Numbered from the stretch's first letter, positions 24,893-34,267 are shown. The stretch is DNA of 64,000 bases from Burkholderia cepacia (GCF_001039005.1 NZ_LDWR01000009.1:91769-155768), one strand, 5' to 3'. The notes: generated from the letters alone by a model not told the origin. Numbers and translations are program-made.

Positions 24893-26263
24893 ATGACGGT
24901 GACCAAGTCTGCAATCGCAATGGCAGTGCTCGCGCTCGCATCGGCCGCAGCCCATGCCGATTCGTCGGGCAATACGGTGAGCGTGAACCAGTTCGGCAGC
25001 TTCAATTCGGCGAGCGTCGATCAGAACGCGACGACCGGCGACAACGTGTCGATCACGCAATCGGCGTCATCGACGTCGCAGTATCCGTTCAGCGCCACGG
25101 TGACGACCCAGGGCGGGTCGGGTGACACGACCGTGATTTCGCAGTCGTCCAACTGGGCGCAGCCGGCCTCGACCGTATTGGTGAATCAGACGGGCACGTC
25201 GAACGAAAGGAACACCATCACGCAGGTCGGCGGCGGCAACTTCTCGGCGAAGGTGCTGGAGACGGTCTCGGCCTTCACGGGCGGCGCGCAATACGATACC
25301 AACGTCATCAACCAGTACGCCTGGGCGAACACCGCGTCGATCTCGCAGCAAGGTGGTGGCTCGAACACGGTGACGATCAACCAGGGCTCGCCGAGCCAGT
25401 ATGCAGCGCTCAACACCGCGACCGTGGCGCAGACCGATACCTACTCGAACAACGTCGGCATCACGCAGACGGGCGTGGGCGGCACGGCATCCGTCCAGAC
25501 GACCTGGGGCGGCAGCAACACGACGTCCATCACGCAAACCGGCGGCGCGACTAATGCAAGCGTGTCGCAGTTCGCGGAATACGGCGACAGCGTGACGACG
25601 AACCAGAACGGCGTCGAGACGGCCAATGTGACGTCGTCGTTCGGCGGCGGCAACGTGACGACGATTACGCAGTCGGGTGGCCTGGCTGGCAATACCGCGG
25701 CGGTGAATCAGTTCTTGTCGAACAACGATACGACTGCGATCACGCAAACCGCCGACAACAACAGCGCAACGGTGAACCAGGCGGTGGATTACGCCGATGC
25801 CGCGACGATCAACCAGTCGGCCGCGTCGAACACGGCGACGATCACGCAACAGTTCGGCTATGGCAATACCGCGACCATCACGCAAACCGCCGCGAACAAC
25901 CTCGCCACGATCTGGCAGAGCGGTTCGTCGGGCTCGAAGGCTTCGATCGAGCAGGATTCGGCGAACAATCAGGCGAGCGTGACTCAGTCGGCGCTGAACT
26001 CGACGGTATCGGTGACTCAGTCGGGGGATGTCGGCAACCTGGCCAACGCGACGCAGTTCGGCGCGGACGATACGCTGACGCTCGCGCAGGCCGGCGGTTC
26101 CAACATCGTCACCGCGTCGCAGATGTCCGGCACGGGCAACCAGGGCTACGTGACGCAGATCGGGTACAACAACAACGCGTCGCTGCTGCAGCAAGGCAAC
26201 TACAACTACGCGAACATCAGCCAGGCCGGCTTCGGCAACACAGCAACGGTCAAGCAGCACTGA
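24893..26263 (+). CDS. csgA: Major curlin, unusually long (CsgA-like)
   Basis: This functional amyloid subunit has a signal peptide (IAMAVLALASAAAHA) and then an almost unbroken array of curlin strands of the form x-S/T-V/I-x-Q. I count roughly 36 strand motifs, or about 18 repeats, in 456 residues, whereas E. coli CsgA has five repeats in about 150. Charge is very low and Asn, Gln, Ser, Thr and Gly dominate. The start at 24893 follows AGGAG by six bases. An upstream in-frame ATG at 24812 would spoil the signal peptide. A strong terminator follows the gene. Confidence 0.88.
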   Translation: MTVTKSAIAMAVLALASAAAHADSSGNTVSVNQFGSFNSASVDQNATTGDNVSITQSASSTSQYPFSATVTTQGGSGDTTVISQSSNWAQPASTVLVNQTGTSNERNTITQVGGGNFSAKVLETVSAFTGGAQYDTNVINQYAWANTASISQQGGGSNTVTINQGSPSQYAALNTATVAQTDTYSNNVGITQTGVGGTASVQTTWGGSNTTSITQTGGATNASVSQFAEYGDSVTTNQNGVETANVTSSFGGGNVTTITQSGGLAGNTAAVNQFLSNNDTTAITQTADNNSATVNQAVDYADAATINQSAASNTATITQQFGYGNTATITQTAANNLATIWQSGSSGSKASIEQDSANNQASVTQSALNSTVSVTQSGDVGNLANATQFGADDTLTLAQAGGSNIVTASQMSGTGNQGYVTQIGYNNNASLLQQGNYNYANISQAGFGNTATVKQH

Positions 26264-26282
26264 GCATCGCCGTTGTAATCGG

Positions 26283-26314
26283 AAAGCCGGACGGTCGCCC
26301 GTTCGGCTTTTTTT
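26283..26314 (+). terminator. Intrinsic terminator after csgA
   Basis: AAGCCGGACGG pairs with CCCGTTCGGCTT (one G-T pair) around a short TCG loop and runs into seven T residues. It separates csgA from the csgH-like gene. Confidence 0.9.
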
Positions 26315-26378
26315 GTTTCATCCGCGAGCGGCGCATCGCGTTTCGCGCCGGTCCCGTCTCGTCCGACAGGAAACGATC

Positions 26379-26699
26379 ATGGTTGGAATTCACGCGCTGA
26401 ATGCCTATTTCGACATTGCCGCCAGTGCCGGTGGCGTGAACATCGTGCCGCATGTGCGCGCGGCCGCGTCGCTCGATCTGTCCTATAGCCTGCATGTGAC
26501 GAAAGCCGGCGGCGCGGGTTCGGTCACGCTGACGCGTTCCGGCCAGTCGCGGCTCGCCGATGGTGAAGACAAGTCGCTCGGAACGCTGCAACTGAGCGTC
26601 GGTCCTGACGACACCTGCCACGCGACGCTGGTCGTGCGAGTGAACGGTGAACAGGCGGAATACGCGGCGAACTGCAATCCGCATCGCGCATCGGACTGA
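26379..26699 (+). CDS. csgH: CsgH/CsgC-like curlin chaperone domain protein
   Basis: This 106-residue protein resembles CsgH, the alphaproteobacterial counterpart of CsgC, which stops curlin from forming amyloid in the periplasm. The immunoglobulin-like strands are visible as LDLSYSLHVTKAGGAGSVTLTRSGQ in two parts and TCHATLVVRVNGEQ. Two cysteines (DTCH and ANC) could pair. No signal peptide is present: the fold begins within the first 15 residues and the upstream sequence is the csgA terminator. AGGA lies about eight bases before the ATG. It lies behind a terminator, so it may depend on read-through or its own promoter. Confidence 0.65.
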   Translation: MVGIHALNAYFDIAASAGGVNIVPHVRAAASLDLSYSLHVTKAGGAGSVTLTRSGQSRLADGEDKSLGTLQLSVGPDDTCHATLVVRVNGEQAEYAANCNPHRASD

Positions 26700-26710
26700 C
26701 CGATCGCACG

Positions 26711-27160
26711 TCACGCGCGCACGAGCACGACGCCGACGATGAGGCAGGCCGCGCCGGCAATCCGGATCAGGCTGGCCGAATGCTGCTGGACGCCGAACAG
26801 GCCGAAATGATCGAACGCGAGTGCGCCGACCATCTGCCCGACGACGATCAGCGCGAGCGTCGTGGCCGCGCCGAGGCGCGGCACCATCAGGACCGCGACG
26901 CCGACGAACACGGCGCCGAAAAATCCACCTGTCCAGCTGAACCACGAGCCCGGCGCCGGGAACGCCGCGCTCACGCGTGAGGGCGGGGCGAGCATCGCGA
27001 CGGCGAGCATCACGATCAGGCCGACGAGATAACTCACCGATCCGGCCCACCAGGGCGAACCCAGTTGTGCGCGGAGGTTCGCGTTGAGCACCTGCTGCAA
27101 CGCGACGCTGATGCCGGCGGCAACGACGAGCAGGTAGGACAGCAGGGGAGTCGCGGACAT
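26711..27160 (-). CDS. DMT-family small transporter (YdcZ/DUF606)
   Basis: This 149-residue protein has five hydrophobic segments and matches the DUF606 half-size DMT transporters (LSYLLVVAAGISVALQQVLNANLR, and VVGQMVGALAFDHFG). Family members probably work as dimers in the inner membrane, and the substrate is unknown. It is divergent from a LysR regulator across 118 bp, the usual layout of a regulated exporter. It converges with the csgH-like gene, leaving 11 bp between the two stops. Confidence 0.85.
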   Translation of the reverse strand: MSATPLLSYLLVVAAGISVALQQVLNANLRAQLGSPWWAGSVSYLVGLIVMLAVAMLAPPSRVSAAFPAPGSWFSWTGGFFGAVFVGVAVLMVPRLGAATTLALIVVGQMVGALAFDHFGLFGVQQHSASLIRIAGAACLIVGVVLVRA

Positions 27161-27278
27161 CGAATGCTCCAGAATGTCCGGGCCTTTGCGGCGCTTGCGG
27201 CCCGGAAGGCTTCCATTCTCACGAGCGCCCCGGTATAAGACAAATATCGAATCAGACGCCTACCCATCTCGTTTCGGC

Positions 27279-28172
27279 ATGCCATCCCTGCGGCAAATCC
27301 AGTACTTCCTGACCGTGGCCGATCTCGGCGGCTTCACGCCGGCCGCGGCCGCGCTTTATGTCGCGCAGTCGGCCCTCAGCCGGCAGATCGGTCAACTGGA
27401 AGACGAACTGGGGTTCCGGCTGTTCGAACGGGAACCGAGGGGCGTCCGGCTCACACCGGCCGGGGCGGTCTACCGCGATCGCGTCGCGTCGGTGCCGACA
27501 ATGCTGGTCGCGGCCGCTGACGAAGGCGCGCAACTGTCGCGCGGCGAAGCCGGCGTGCTGAGGCTGCTGCATTCCAGCACCATTCCCGTCAACAGCCTGA
27601 TGGCGGATCTCGACCGCTTCATGCGCGATTGCCCCAACGCGCGCATCGATCTCGACCGGGCGTCATCGGAGGATCAGGTGTCGGAAGTCGCGAACGGCCA
27701 CGCCGATATCGGCATCGTGCGCTTGCCGGTGTTGCGGCGCGATGCGCGCGTGCGCTTCGTCGAACTCGCTGCCGAGCGGCTGTGCGTCGCGCTGCCGGTC
27801 GACCATCGGCTCGCCGCGCGAAGGCGCACGACCGTCGCGCAACTGAAACGGGAGCCGTTCGTATCGGCCGTGCATCGCGAGCGCGGCGGTCTGGCGCGCG
27901 TCGTGATCGATCTGTGCCTGAAGCGCGGGTTCGTGCCGACCGCCGCGAGGATCGTTTCGCCGAAGACGTCGATGCTCAATCTCGTCGCGGCCGGGCGGGG
28001 CATTGCGATCGTACCGAAGCGGATGGCAAGCCTCGGTGTCGACGGTGTCGCGTTCGTGCGGCTTTCGGACGACGACGCGCAGTCGGTGTGTACGCTGGTG
28101 TTGCCGGTCGAGCCGACGGCGCTGGCGGAGGTGTTTGTGCGGGTTGTGATGGCGGGGCGTCGCGAGGGTTGA
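27279..28172 (+). CDS. LysR-family regulator
   Basis: This 297-residue LysR protein has a helix-turn-helix at residues 1-60 (RQIQYFLTVADLGGFTPAAA, then YVAQSALSRQIGQLE) and a substrate-binding domain. MetR/CysB-type features are absent and it looks closest to CynR/CatR-like members. The start at 27279 gives the canonical MPSLRQI opening, because an in-frame Met 35 codons upstream adds only Arg/Pro-rich sequence. It probably controls the divergent YdcZ-type transporter. It converges with the GGDEF/EAL gene. Confidence 0.88.
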   Translation: MPSLRQIQYFLTVADLGGFTPAAAALYVAQSALSRQIGQLEDELGFRLFEREPRGVRLTPAGAVYRDRVASVPTMLVAAADEGAQLSRGEAGVLRLLHSSTIPVNSLMADLDRFMRDCPNARIDLDRASSEDQVSEVANGHADIGIVRLPVLRRDARVRFVELAAERLCVALPVDHRLAARRRTTVAQLKREPFVSAVHRERGGLARVVIDLCLKRGFVPTAARIVSPKTSMLNLVAAGRGIAIVPKRMASLGVDGVAFVRLSDDDAQSVCTLVLPVEPTALAEVFVRVVMAGRREG

Positions 28173-28267
28173 CGGCTCGAGCGTCGGGTGAAAATGGCGG
28201 TTCGCGACTGCGGATTCAATCCGCCATGACCTCAACGGCGGAACGTGCAGCCGCGACAATCGAGCGC

Positions 28268-30712
28268 TTAGCCATCCGAACCAGGTGCCGCAGAAGGAGC
28301 GATGTGGCCTTGGCGCAGAAGCTCGCTGGCTCGATCGGCCCCCACCGCTTCGCTGAAACGGAAACCTTGCGCGCTCGTTGCCCGGTTCGTCGCGGCCAGC
28401 AGCGCACGTTGTTGCTCGGTCTCCACGCCTTGGGCAATGACCCCGATCCCGAGACTGTGCGCCAGGGTGACGATGGCGCGTATCGTCGCCGCACTCTCCG
28501 GGTCGCGGGTAGACCGGTGGATGAGGGATCGCGCGATCTTGAGATGATTCACGCGATAAGCCTTCACATATTCGAATGCCGCGTAACTGCTGCCGAAATC
28601 ATCAATGGCAATCTTTGCGCCGAGCTCATGCAGCTGCGGGAGGATGTCGCTTTGTGCCCACGACAGTCGGGCAAGCGTCGCCTCGGTCACGTCGAATTCC
28701 AGATCCGACGGGGCGAGACGCCACTTCGCGGCTGCTTCGGCGACATCGCGCACGAATGTTTGCGCACCCGTGAGCTCGAACTGAGTCAGATTGATCGCGA
28801 TCATCAACGGGGCCACCCCCTCGTCGCGCCATGCTCTCATTTGCCGGCACGCCTGATCCAGCACCCAGCGCCCGAGCGCTGCCATGGTGCCGTCCCGCTC
28901 GGCGATCGGGATGAACACACCGGGAGCAATGAGGCCCCGCGTCGGATGGTGCCAGCGCGCCAGCGCTTCCATCCCCAGAATGTTTCCGGAGGACAACTCG
29001 ACCTCGGGTTGGTACCGGAGTTCGAACTCGCCGCGTTCGATCGCGCCGCGCAGTTCGTCGGCGAGTGCAACACGATCGCGCGCCGCCTGGTCGAGTTCGT
29101 CGGAATGAAAGTGATACCGGTTGCCGCCCTTGTGCTTCGCACGGCGCAGCGCCAAATCGGTCTGCATCAGCATGGCGTCTGCTCCACGGTCACCCTGGGC
29201 GTACGCACGGATGCCGATACTCGCCGAGATACGCACGTCGTTTCCATCGAGCAGATAAGGAGCCGCCAGCGCCGCCTGGAGCTTCGCAGCCAGCGCCGCG
29301 GCGTTGGCCGGCTCGATCATCTCACCCTGCAGCACGGCAAACGTATCGCCGCTCAACCGTGCAACCAGGTCGCGCTCGTGAGCGGCATGCCTGAGACGTT
29401 CAGCCAGCTCCCGAAGCAACAGGTTGCCGATCGGGTGACCCAGTCTGTCGTTGATCAGCGTGAAGTCGTCGAGCGCGACGAAGAGGATCGCAAACGGCAT
29501 CGCGCCATGTTGGGCTGCAGCGAAAGCCTGACGCACCTGCGCGACGAAGCGGGCTCGATTCGCCAATCCCGTGAGCGCATCCGTGCCGGCGAGCCGTGCG
29601 ACCTTTTCCTCCGCTGTCTTGCGCCCGGTGATGTCGATGATGATCCCTTCGACTTCGATCAGCCGCCCATCGTCGTCGCGGACCGGCACATAGCGATTCT
29701 CGACCCAACGGTAAGCGCCGTCGCCTGTGCGCAAGCGGAACTCGATCGAGACGCCTTCGGCGCCCTGTTCCAGTATTCGCGCCAGTGCTGCATCGACTTT
29801 TTCCTGGTCTTCCGGCGCGACAAGTTCGTTGGCCCAGACTGGCGACGCGAGCAACGCAGCGCGGTCGTGGCCGAACGTGGCTATGTCATGCGAGATGTAG
29901 ATGAGCGGAAACGACGGCACGCCACGCAGACGGTAAAGGATGACCGGACTGTTCCGGACGATGATGTTGGCTTCAGCCAGCGCATGGATTCTTTCCTCGA
30001 CGAGCGATTCCGGGTCGTTCGGCTTGACGGCCGCCTCTTTCGTCATCTGCCATTTCGCGGTCAGCACGCTGGCCGCCTGACGGACCTCGATGTTGTTCAA
30101 TGGCTTCTTGAGAATGAGCAGCCGGTCGTCTGCGCCCAGGTGCCGGGCCAGGGTGCCCCAAGGGGGATCGGAAGGCAGGCTGCACAGGGCAACCTGCAAC
30201 GTCGGGTCCGCTTGCCAGAGTCGCTCGATGGTCTGAACGCAGTTCCAGCCGTGCAGCATGTGCGTGTCGACAAAGGCTATCGCATAGGGCTTGTTCTCCG
30301 CCAGCGCTTGCACGACCCGCTCCAGCGCTTCCCGGCCCTGATAGGCGGAATCGATTTGAAACGCTGCGCGATCGGATGGAGCCTCGTCGAAAAAAGGCGC
30401 CTCGGTTGTGGCCGGCGCAGTTTCGCTGTCCAGCGGGCGAGCGAGAATCTTGCGGAAATTCTGGTGAGTCGCAGCCTTGTCGTCGATCACGAGGACGCGA
30501 CGATTGACCGGATCGCCCTGCGCGTTTTCGCGAGGCTCTTCACTGTGCCAGTGGTGGGGCCAGGGCAACGATCTCGCCCTGGCAGGTGTCGTCGCGCTGT
30601 GTTTGCCGGCGCGCACACCCCATGGCAGCCCGTGCGATTTCATGTCGAACCCGGCGTGAGGCCAGGACCGCGCGACCCCTTGTCCGTGGTGAAGCCTGGA
30701 TTGAAAACGCAT
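28268..30712 (-). CDS. REC-like/PAS/GGDEF/EAL protein with degenerate active sites
   Basis: This 814-residue cytoplasmic signalling protein shows, in order, a receiver-like domain (about 68-205, RRVLVIDDK), a PAS/PAC sensor (about 245-365, ending EGIIIDITGRK), a GGDEF domain (about 370-535) and an EAL domain (about 550-800). The GGDEF signature reads SGDTF, so diguanylate cyclase activity is doubtful. EAL is intact as MEALARW and DDFG is present, but the AEGVE motif reads AQGVE and KID reads KIA. The changed Glu is normally required for phosphodiesterase activity, so the protein may only bind c-di-GMP or act by contact. GGGGGAG precedes the start. Confidence 0.9.
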   Translation of the reverse strand: MRFQSRLHHGQGVARSWPHAGFDMKSHGLPWGVRAGKHSATTPARARSLPWPHHWHSEEPRENAQGDPVNRRVLVIDDKAATHQNFRKILARPLDSETAPATTEAPFFDEAPSDRAAFQIDSAYQGREALERVVQALAENKPYAIAFVDTHMLHGWNCVQTIERLWQADPTLQVALCSLPSDPPWGTLARHLGADDRLLILKKPLNNIEVRQAASVLTAKWQMTKEAAVKPNDPESLVEERIHALAEANIIVRNSPVILYRLRGVPSFPLIYISHDIATFGHDRAALLASPVWANELVAPEDQEKVDAALARILEQGAEGVSIEFRLRTGDGAYRWVENRYVPVRDDDGRLIEVEGIIIDITGRKTAEEKVARLAGTDALTGLANRARFVAQVRQAFAAAQHGAMPFAILFVALDDFTLINDRLGHPIGNLLLRELAERLRHAAHERDLVARLSGDTFAVLQGEMIEPANAAALAAKLQAALAAPYLLDGNDVRISASIGIRAYAQGDRGADAMLMQTDLALRRAKHKGGNRYHFHSDELDQAARDRVALADELRGAIERGEFELRYQPEVELSSGNILGMEALARWHHPTRGLIAPGVFIPIAERDGTMAALGRWVLDQACRQMRAWRDEGVAPLMIAINLTQFELTGAQTFVRDVAEAAAKWRLAPSDLEFDVTEATLARLSWAQSDILPQLHELGAKIAIDDFGSSYAAFEYVKAYRVNHLKIARSLIHRSTRDPESAATIRAIVTLAHSLGIGVIAQGVETEQQRALLAATNRATSAQGFRFSEAVGADRASELLRQGHIAPSAAPGSDG

Positions 30713-31233
30713 GCCAGATTCTCCCCCGCAATCCCGCTAACGGCTGCCGCTGCAACGAACCGATCTCGGGTGCCTCGCCAACAAAAAGTGCACCGAACAT
30801 GTATAGGGGCGCATCGATCCTGCCCATCGCACGCGTATCGAACCAACCGTCGGTGCGAGGTCGGTCGAATACGCGATGGTGACGGGGCAGGCCGCGAATA
30901 GTCGATTGCTTAGGACAGTTTGACGATTCCGTTCGCTCCATGCGTGAAGCGACGTGGTTTCAATGCGTCAATATCGACTCGCCGAAGTACCCCGTATGGC
31001 GGGCTGCTCATGTTTTGCGATCAAGCTCCGCCCTGAAGACTGGCCCAATTTCATCAGACGATCGAAGTATAGTCGCGCGCATCGAACTAACAAACCTGGT
31101 TGACCGGGAACCTCATTCGGACTTGACGCCGAATCGAGGGTCGGACGCGGCATGGTCGGTTGCGGGGCAGGTTGCGCCCACTCGGATCAGCCGCGAGCCG
31201 ACATTTGAGACCGTCGATTTCGTAAGCCGCGGG
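30713..31233. other. Gene-free stretch between the GGDEF/EAL and oxidoreductase genes
   Basis: No frame here shows family features or a convincing start with a ribosome-binding site, and no strong hairpin or repeat was noticed. It should contain the promoter of the GGDEF/EAL gene at its left end. Nothing else can be supported. Confidence 0.4.
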
Positions 31234-31836
31234 CTAGCCGAATTTGACGAGATCAAGCACCGGCAACGGGCCGCCTGGGACTTGCACCAGCCGCCCCCCG
31301 CCTACGAGCAAACCCAGGTCGATGCCGAAGAAGCCGAGCCGCGCGATCAGTTCGCTCACAGCCGATTTCGCCTGCGCGTCGTCTCCCGCGAGGAACAACA
31401 CGCGGTGTCCGCCCTCGGCCTGCGGATCGTCGGAAAGGAAGTGCGCCGGGAGATGATTGAACGCCTTCACGACGCGTGCGCCCGGCACGAGGTCCGCGAA
31501 TACTTCGCTCGACGTCCGGCCATGCAATTCGGCGGGTTCGAACGTCGGTCCCTCGATCGGGTTGTTCGCATCGATCACGATGCGTCCGCCGAAGTCCGGC
31601 AACCCGGAGAGGGCGGACGGCAGCTTCGCCCATTTCACGGCGACGAGGACGATGTCCTGCGCGGCCGCTTGTTCGCGCGTTCCGGGCGTAATTGAGGGAC
31701 CGAGTTCGCGTGCGAGATCCGCGAGCGATTCCGGGCCTCGGCTGTTCGAGATGATGGCTTCGACGCCTTTGCGCGCCAGCGCTTTCGCGAACGCGGACCC
31801 GATGGCGCCTGCTCCGATGATACCGATGGTGCTCAT
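31234..31836 (-). CDS. NADPH-dependent F420-reductase-like NADP-binding oxidoreductase
   Basis: This 200-residue Rossmann protein starts with the dinucleotide site IGIIGAGAIGSAFAKALARKG and contains NSRGPESLADLA, which fits NADP phosphate binding. Later landmarks are IVIDANNPI and VVKAFNHLPA, which are typical of the F420_oxidored / NpdG-like family found widely in bacteria lacking F420. Its substrate is unknown. The start at 31836 has AGGAG eight bases upstream. It is divergent from a LysR gene that probably regulates it. Confidence 0.85.
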   Translation of the reverse strand: MSTIGIIGAGAIGSAFAKALARKGVEAIISNSRGPESLADLARELGPSITPGTREQAAAQDIVLVAVKWAKLPSALSGLPDFGGRIVIDANNPIEGPTFEPAELHGRTSSEVFADLVPGARVVKAFNHLPAHFLSDDPQAEGGHRVLFLAGDDAQAKSAVSELIARLGFFGIDLGLLVGGGRLVQVPGGPLPVLDLVKFG

Positions 31837-32015
31837 GACGATGCTCCTGGTGAAGAGGGATGAATCAAGTGGCAGCCGATGCCGGTGTCGGCGAGGAGAG
31901 CAACCTGTGATGGTCACTCCCCAAGGCTGGTTGAGCGAATGTTGCCGCCTTTATTGCTTGATGATTAGCGGGTAATTGTTTGAATTATTTTCAATCAATG
32001 CTTTAAGATTGACGC

Positions 32016-32945
32016 ATGGAAACACTCGCCAACCTCGAATCGTTCGTGCGCAGCGCTGAAACGGGCAGCTTCTCCGCGGCCGCGCGGCGTCTTGCGCTGA
32101 CGCCCGCTGCGGTCAGCCGCAACGTTGCGCTGCTGGAACGCAATCTCGGCGTGCGACTGTTCCAGCGCTCGACGCGCAAGCTCACGCTGACCGAGGCGGG
32201 TGCGCGCTTTCTCGTGGAAATTGGCGGCAATCTGGACGCGCTCCAGGCCGCGATCGCGTCCGTCTCGACCGATCGCAGCGAGCCGGCTGGCGTGCTGAAA
32301 GTCAGCATGGCGCCGACGTTCGGCATGACGTACGTCATGCCGCTGCTGCCGGCGTTCCTCGCTCGCTATCCGATGGTTCGCCCGGACTGGTACTTCGAGA
32401 ACCGACCGGTCGACCTGATTGCGGAGGGATACGATGCGGCGCTGGGTGGCGGATTCGATCTCGCCCCGGGCGTCGTGTCTCGTCCATTGGCGCCTGCGCA
32501 CCTCGTGGCGGTTGCGTCGCCGGCCTACATGGCCGGCCGCACGTCCCCGACCGATCCTGGCGATCTTGCGGAACTCGGCGGCATCGTGATGCGCTCGAGC
32601 CGCACCGGCCGCGTGCGGCAACGGACGATGCGCGACGCAGCAGGCGGCGAAATGCCTGCACTGCTCGGCGAGACCATCGTCGTCAACGACCCGGCGGCCA
32701 TGCGTGAAGCAGCCATTCTCGGGCTGGGCGTTGCGCTGCTGTCCGTGTCGGACGTGCTGTCGTCAATCGAACGGGGGGAACTCGTGCGGTTGCTTCCGCA
32801 CTGGTACGTGGACGCTGGGGCGATCTCGATCTATTACGCGACGCGAGCGCTTCTGCCGGCGAAAACGCGCGTGTTTGTCGACTTCGTTGTCGAAGCGTTC
32901 GAGCGGGAGCGGCTGGCCGAAAGGTTTGCAGGAGGCGCCGCATGA
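32016..32945 (+). CDS. LysR-family regulator
   Basis: This 309-residue LysR protein of the CrgA/DsdC-like group starts METLANLESFVRSAETGSFS and has helix-turn-helix residues AARRLALTPAAVSRNVALLE. Its sensor domain includes LKVSMAPTFGMTYVMPLLP and the FENRPVDLIAEGYDAALGGG segment typical of this group. It is divergent from the NADP oxidoreductase across about 180 bp of AT-rich DNA, its most likely target. It is not evidently linked to the carnitine genes that follow. Confidence 0.88.
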   Translation: METLANLESFVRSAETGSFSAAARRLALTPAAVSRNVALLERNLGVRLFQRSTRKLTLTEAGARFLVEIGGNLDALQAAIASVSTDRSEPAGVLKVSMAPTFGMTYVMPLLPAFLARYPMVRPDWYFENRPVDLIAEGYDAALGGGFDLAPGVVSRPLAPAHLVAVASPAYMAGRTSPTDPGDLAELGGIVMRSSRTGRVRQRTMRDAAGGEMPALLGETIVVNDPAAMREAAILGLGVALLSVSDVLSSIERGELVRLLPHWYVDAGAISIYYATRALLPAKTRVFVDFVVEAFERERLAERFAGGAA

Positions 32946-33234
32946 GTCGAATGTCGGCAGGTCGATTGAAACGCACCCTCGACACCCGCGTCCCGACAGT
33001 CTGAAAGATCCACGACGCACCCGGACAATCGCGCATTCGCCAAAACCTGTCCCAAACCCCCGCCCGCCAAGCCTTTCCCAAACCCTAGTGGTTTCCACGC
33101 ATAGTCGCAAATAGTCAAGAACAGGTCGCCACGGGTCTTCTCGCGGCGAATATGGCTCGTTACTTTTACTCCCACGATGCAGGCCGGCGCACACCCCGTG
33201 CAACGGCCGCGCACCAGTCCAACCGGGAGGAACC

Positions 33235-34188
33235 ATGAAGTCGACGAAGATCGCCGCGCTTGTCGCGGCCGTGCTGGCGACAGGCGCGTTCACGAATGCG
33301 GCGCTTGCGGAAACGGAAGCCGCGACCTGCCGCACCGTGCGTTTCGCGGATATCGGCTGGACCGACATCACGTCGACCACGGCGCTCGCGTCGACCGTGT
33401 TCGAGGCGCTCGGCTACAAGCCGACGACGACGATCGCGTCGGTGCCGATCTCGTTCGCCGGCCTGAAGAGCAAGCAGCTCGACGTGTCGCTCGGTTACTG
33501 GTGGCCCGTGCAGCAGAAACAGCTCCAGCCGTTCCTCGACAGCAAGTCGATCAACGTCGTCGATACCCCGAACCTGTCGGGCGCGAAGGCGACGCTCGCG
33601 GTGCCGAGCTACGAATACCAGGCCGGCCTGAAGACCTTCGACGACATCGCGAAACACCGTGCGGAACTCGACGGCAAGATCTACGGGATCGAGCCGGGCA
33701 GCAGCGCGAACGCGACGATCCAGAAGATGATCGACACGAACCAGTACGGGCTCGGCGGATTCAAGCTCGTCGAATCGAGCGAAGCCGGGATGCTGGTGAC
33801 GGTCGAGCGCGCGGTCCGCGAGAAGAGGTGGGTCGTGTTCCTCGGCTGGGAGCCGCACCCGATGAACATCCAGCTCAGCATGAACTACCTGTCCGGCGGC
33901 GACGCGTCGTTCGGGCCGAACTACGGCGAAGCGCGCGTGTACACGCTGACCGCGCCCGACTTCATCGCGCGCTGCCCGAATGCGGGCAAGCTCGTCACGA
34001 ACCTGCGCTTCTCGACGCAGCTCGAGAACCAGCTGATGCAGTCGGTGATGAACAAGACGAAGCCGGCCGACGCCGCGAAGGCCTACCTGAAGAAGAACCC
34101 GCAGGTGCTCGATCCGTGGCTCGCGGGCGTGAAGACGTTCGACGGCAAGGACGGTTTGCCGGCGGTCAAGGCGTATCTCGGCCTGTAA
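33235..34188 (+). CDS. caiX: Carnitine ABC transporter substrate-binding protein (CaiX-like)
   Basis: This 317-residue OpuAC-type periplasmic binding protein has a signal peptide ending ALAET and aromatic-cage Trp residues in GWTD, GYWWP and GWEPH. It resembles ChoX at 5376 over its full length but reads FADIGWTDITST where ChoX reads MAAPGWTDIDAT. First position in the carnitine degradation operon identifies the ligand as carnitine, as in Pseudomonas caiX-cdhCBA. GGGAGG precedes the ATG. No permease or ATPase genes are linked, so it probably docks on a shared choline-type transporter. Confidence 0.87.
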   Translation: MKSTKIAALVAAVLATGAFTNAALAETEAATCRTVRFADIGWTDITSTTALASTVFEALGYKPTTTIASVPISFAGLKSKQLDVSLGYWWPVQQKQLQPFLDSKSINVVDTPNLSGAKATLAVPSYEYQAGLKTFDDIAKHRAELDGKIYGIEPGSSANATIQKMIDTNQYGLGGFKLVESSEAGMLVTVERAVREKRWVVFLGWEPHPMNIQLSMNYLSGGDASFGPNYGEARVYTLTAPDFIARCPNAGKLVTNLRFSTQLENQLMQSVMNKTKPADAAKAYLKKNPQVLDPWLAGVKTFDGKDGLPAVKAYLGL

Positions 34189-34267
34189 TGGCTCGCGCGC
34201 CGCACGACGCGCGCACTGACGAAACATCAGCAATGCGAAACAACCGGAATCAAGCGAGGCAAACAGC

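Noticed and set aside
24980..26250. Regular repeats in the curlin gene considered as a CRISPR or tandem DNA repeat
   Set aside because: The repeats are at protein level (curlin strands), degenerate in DNA, and lie within one continuous signal-peptide-bearing frame.
27629..30901. Plus-strand frame of about 1090 codons across the LysR and GGDEF/EAL genes
   Set aside because: It is antisense to a protein with clear REC, PAS, GGDEF and EAL domains, and its composition is typical of a shadow frame.
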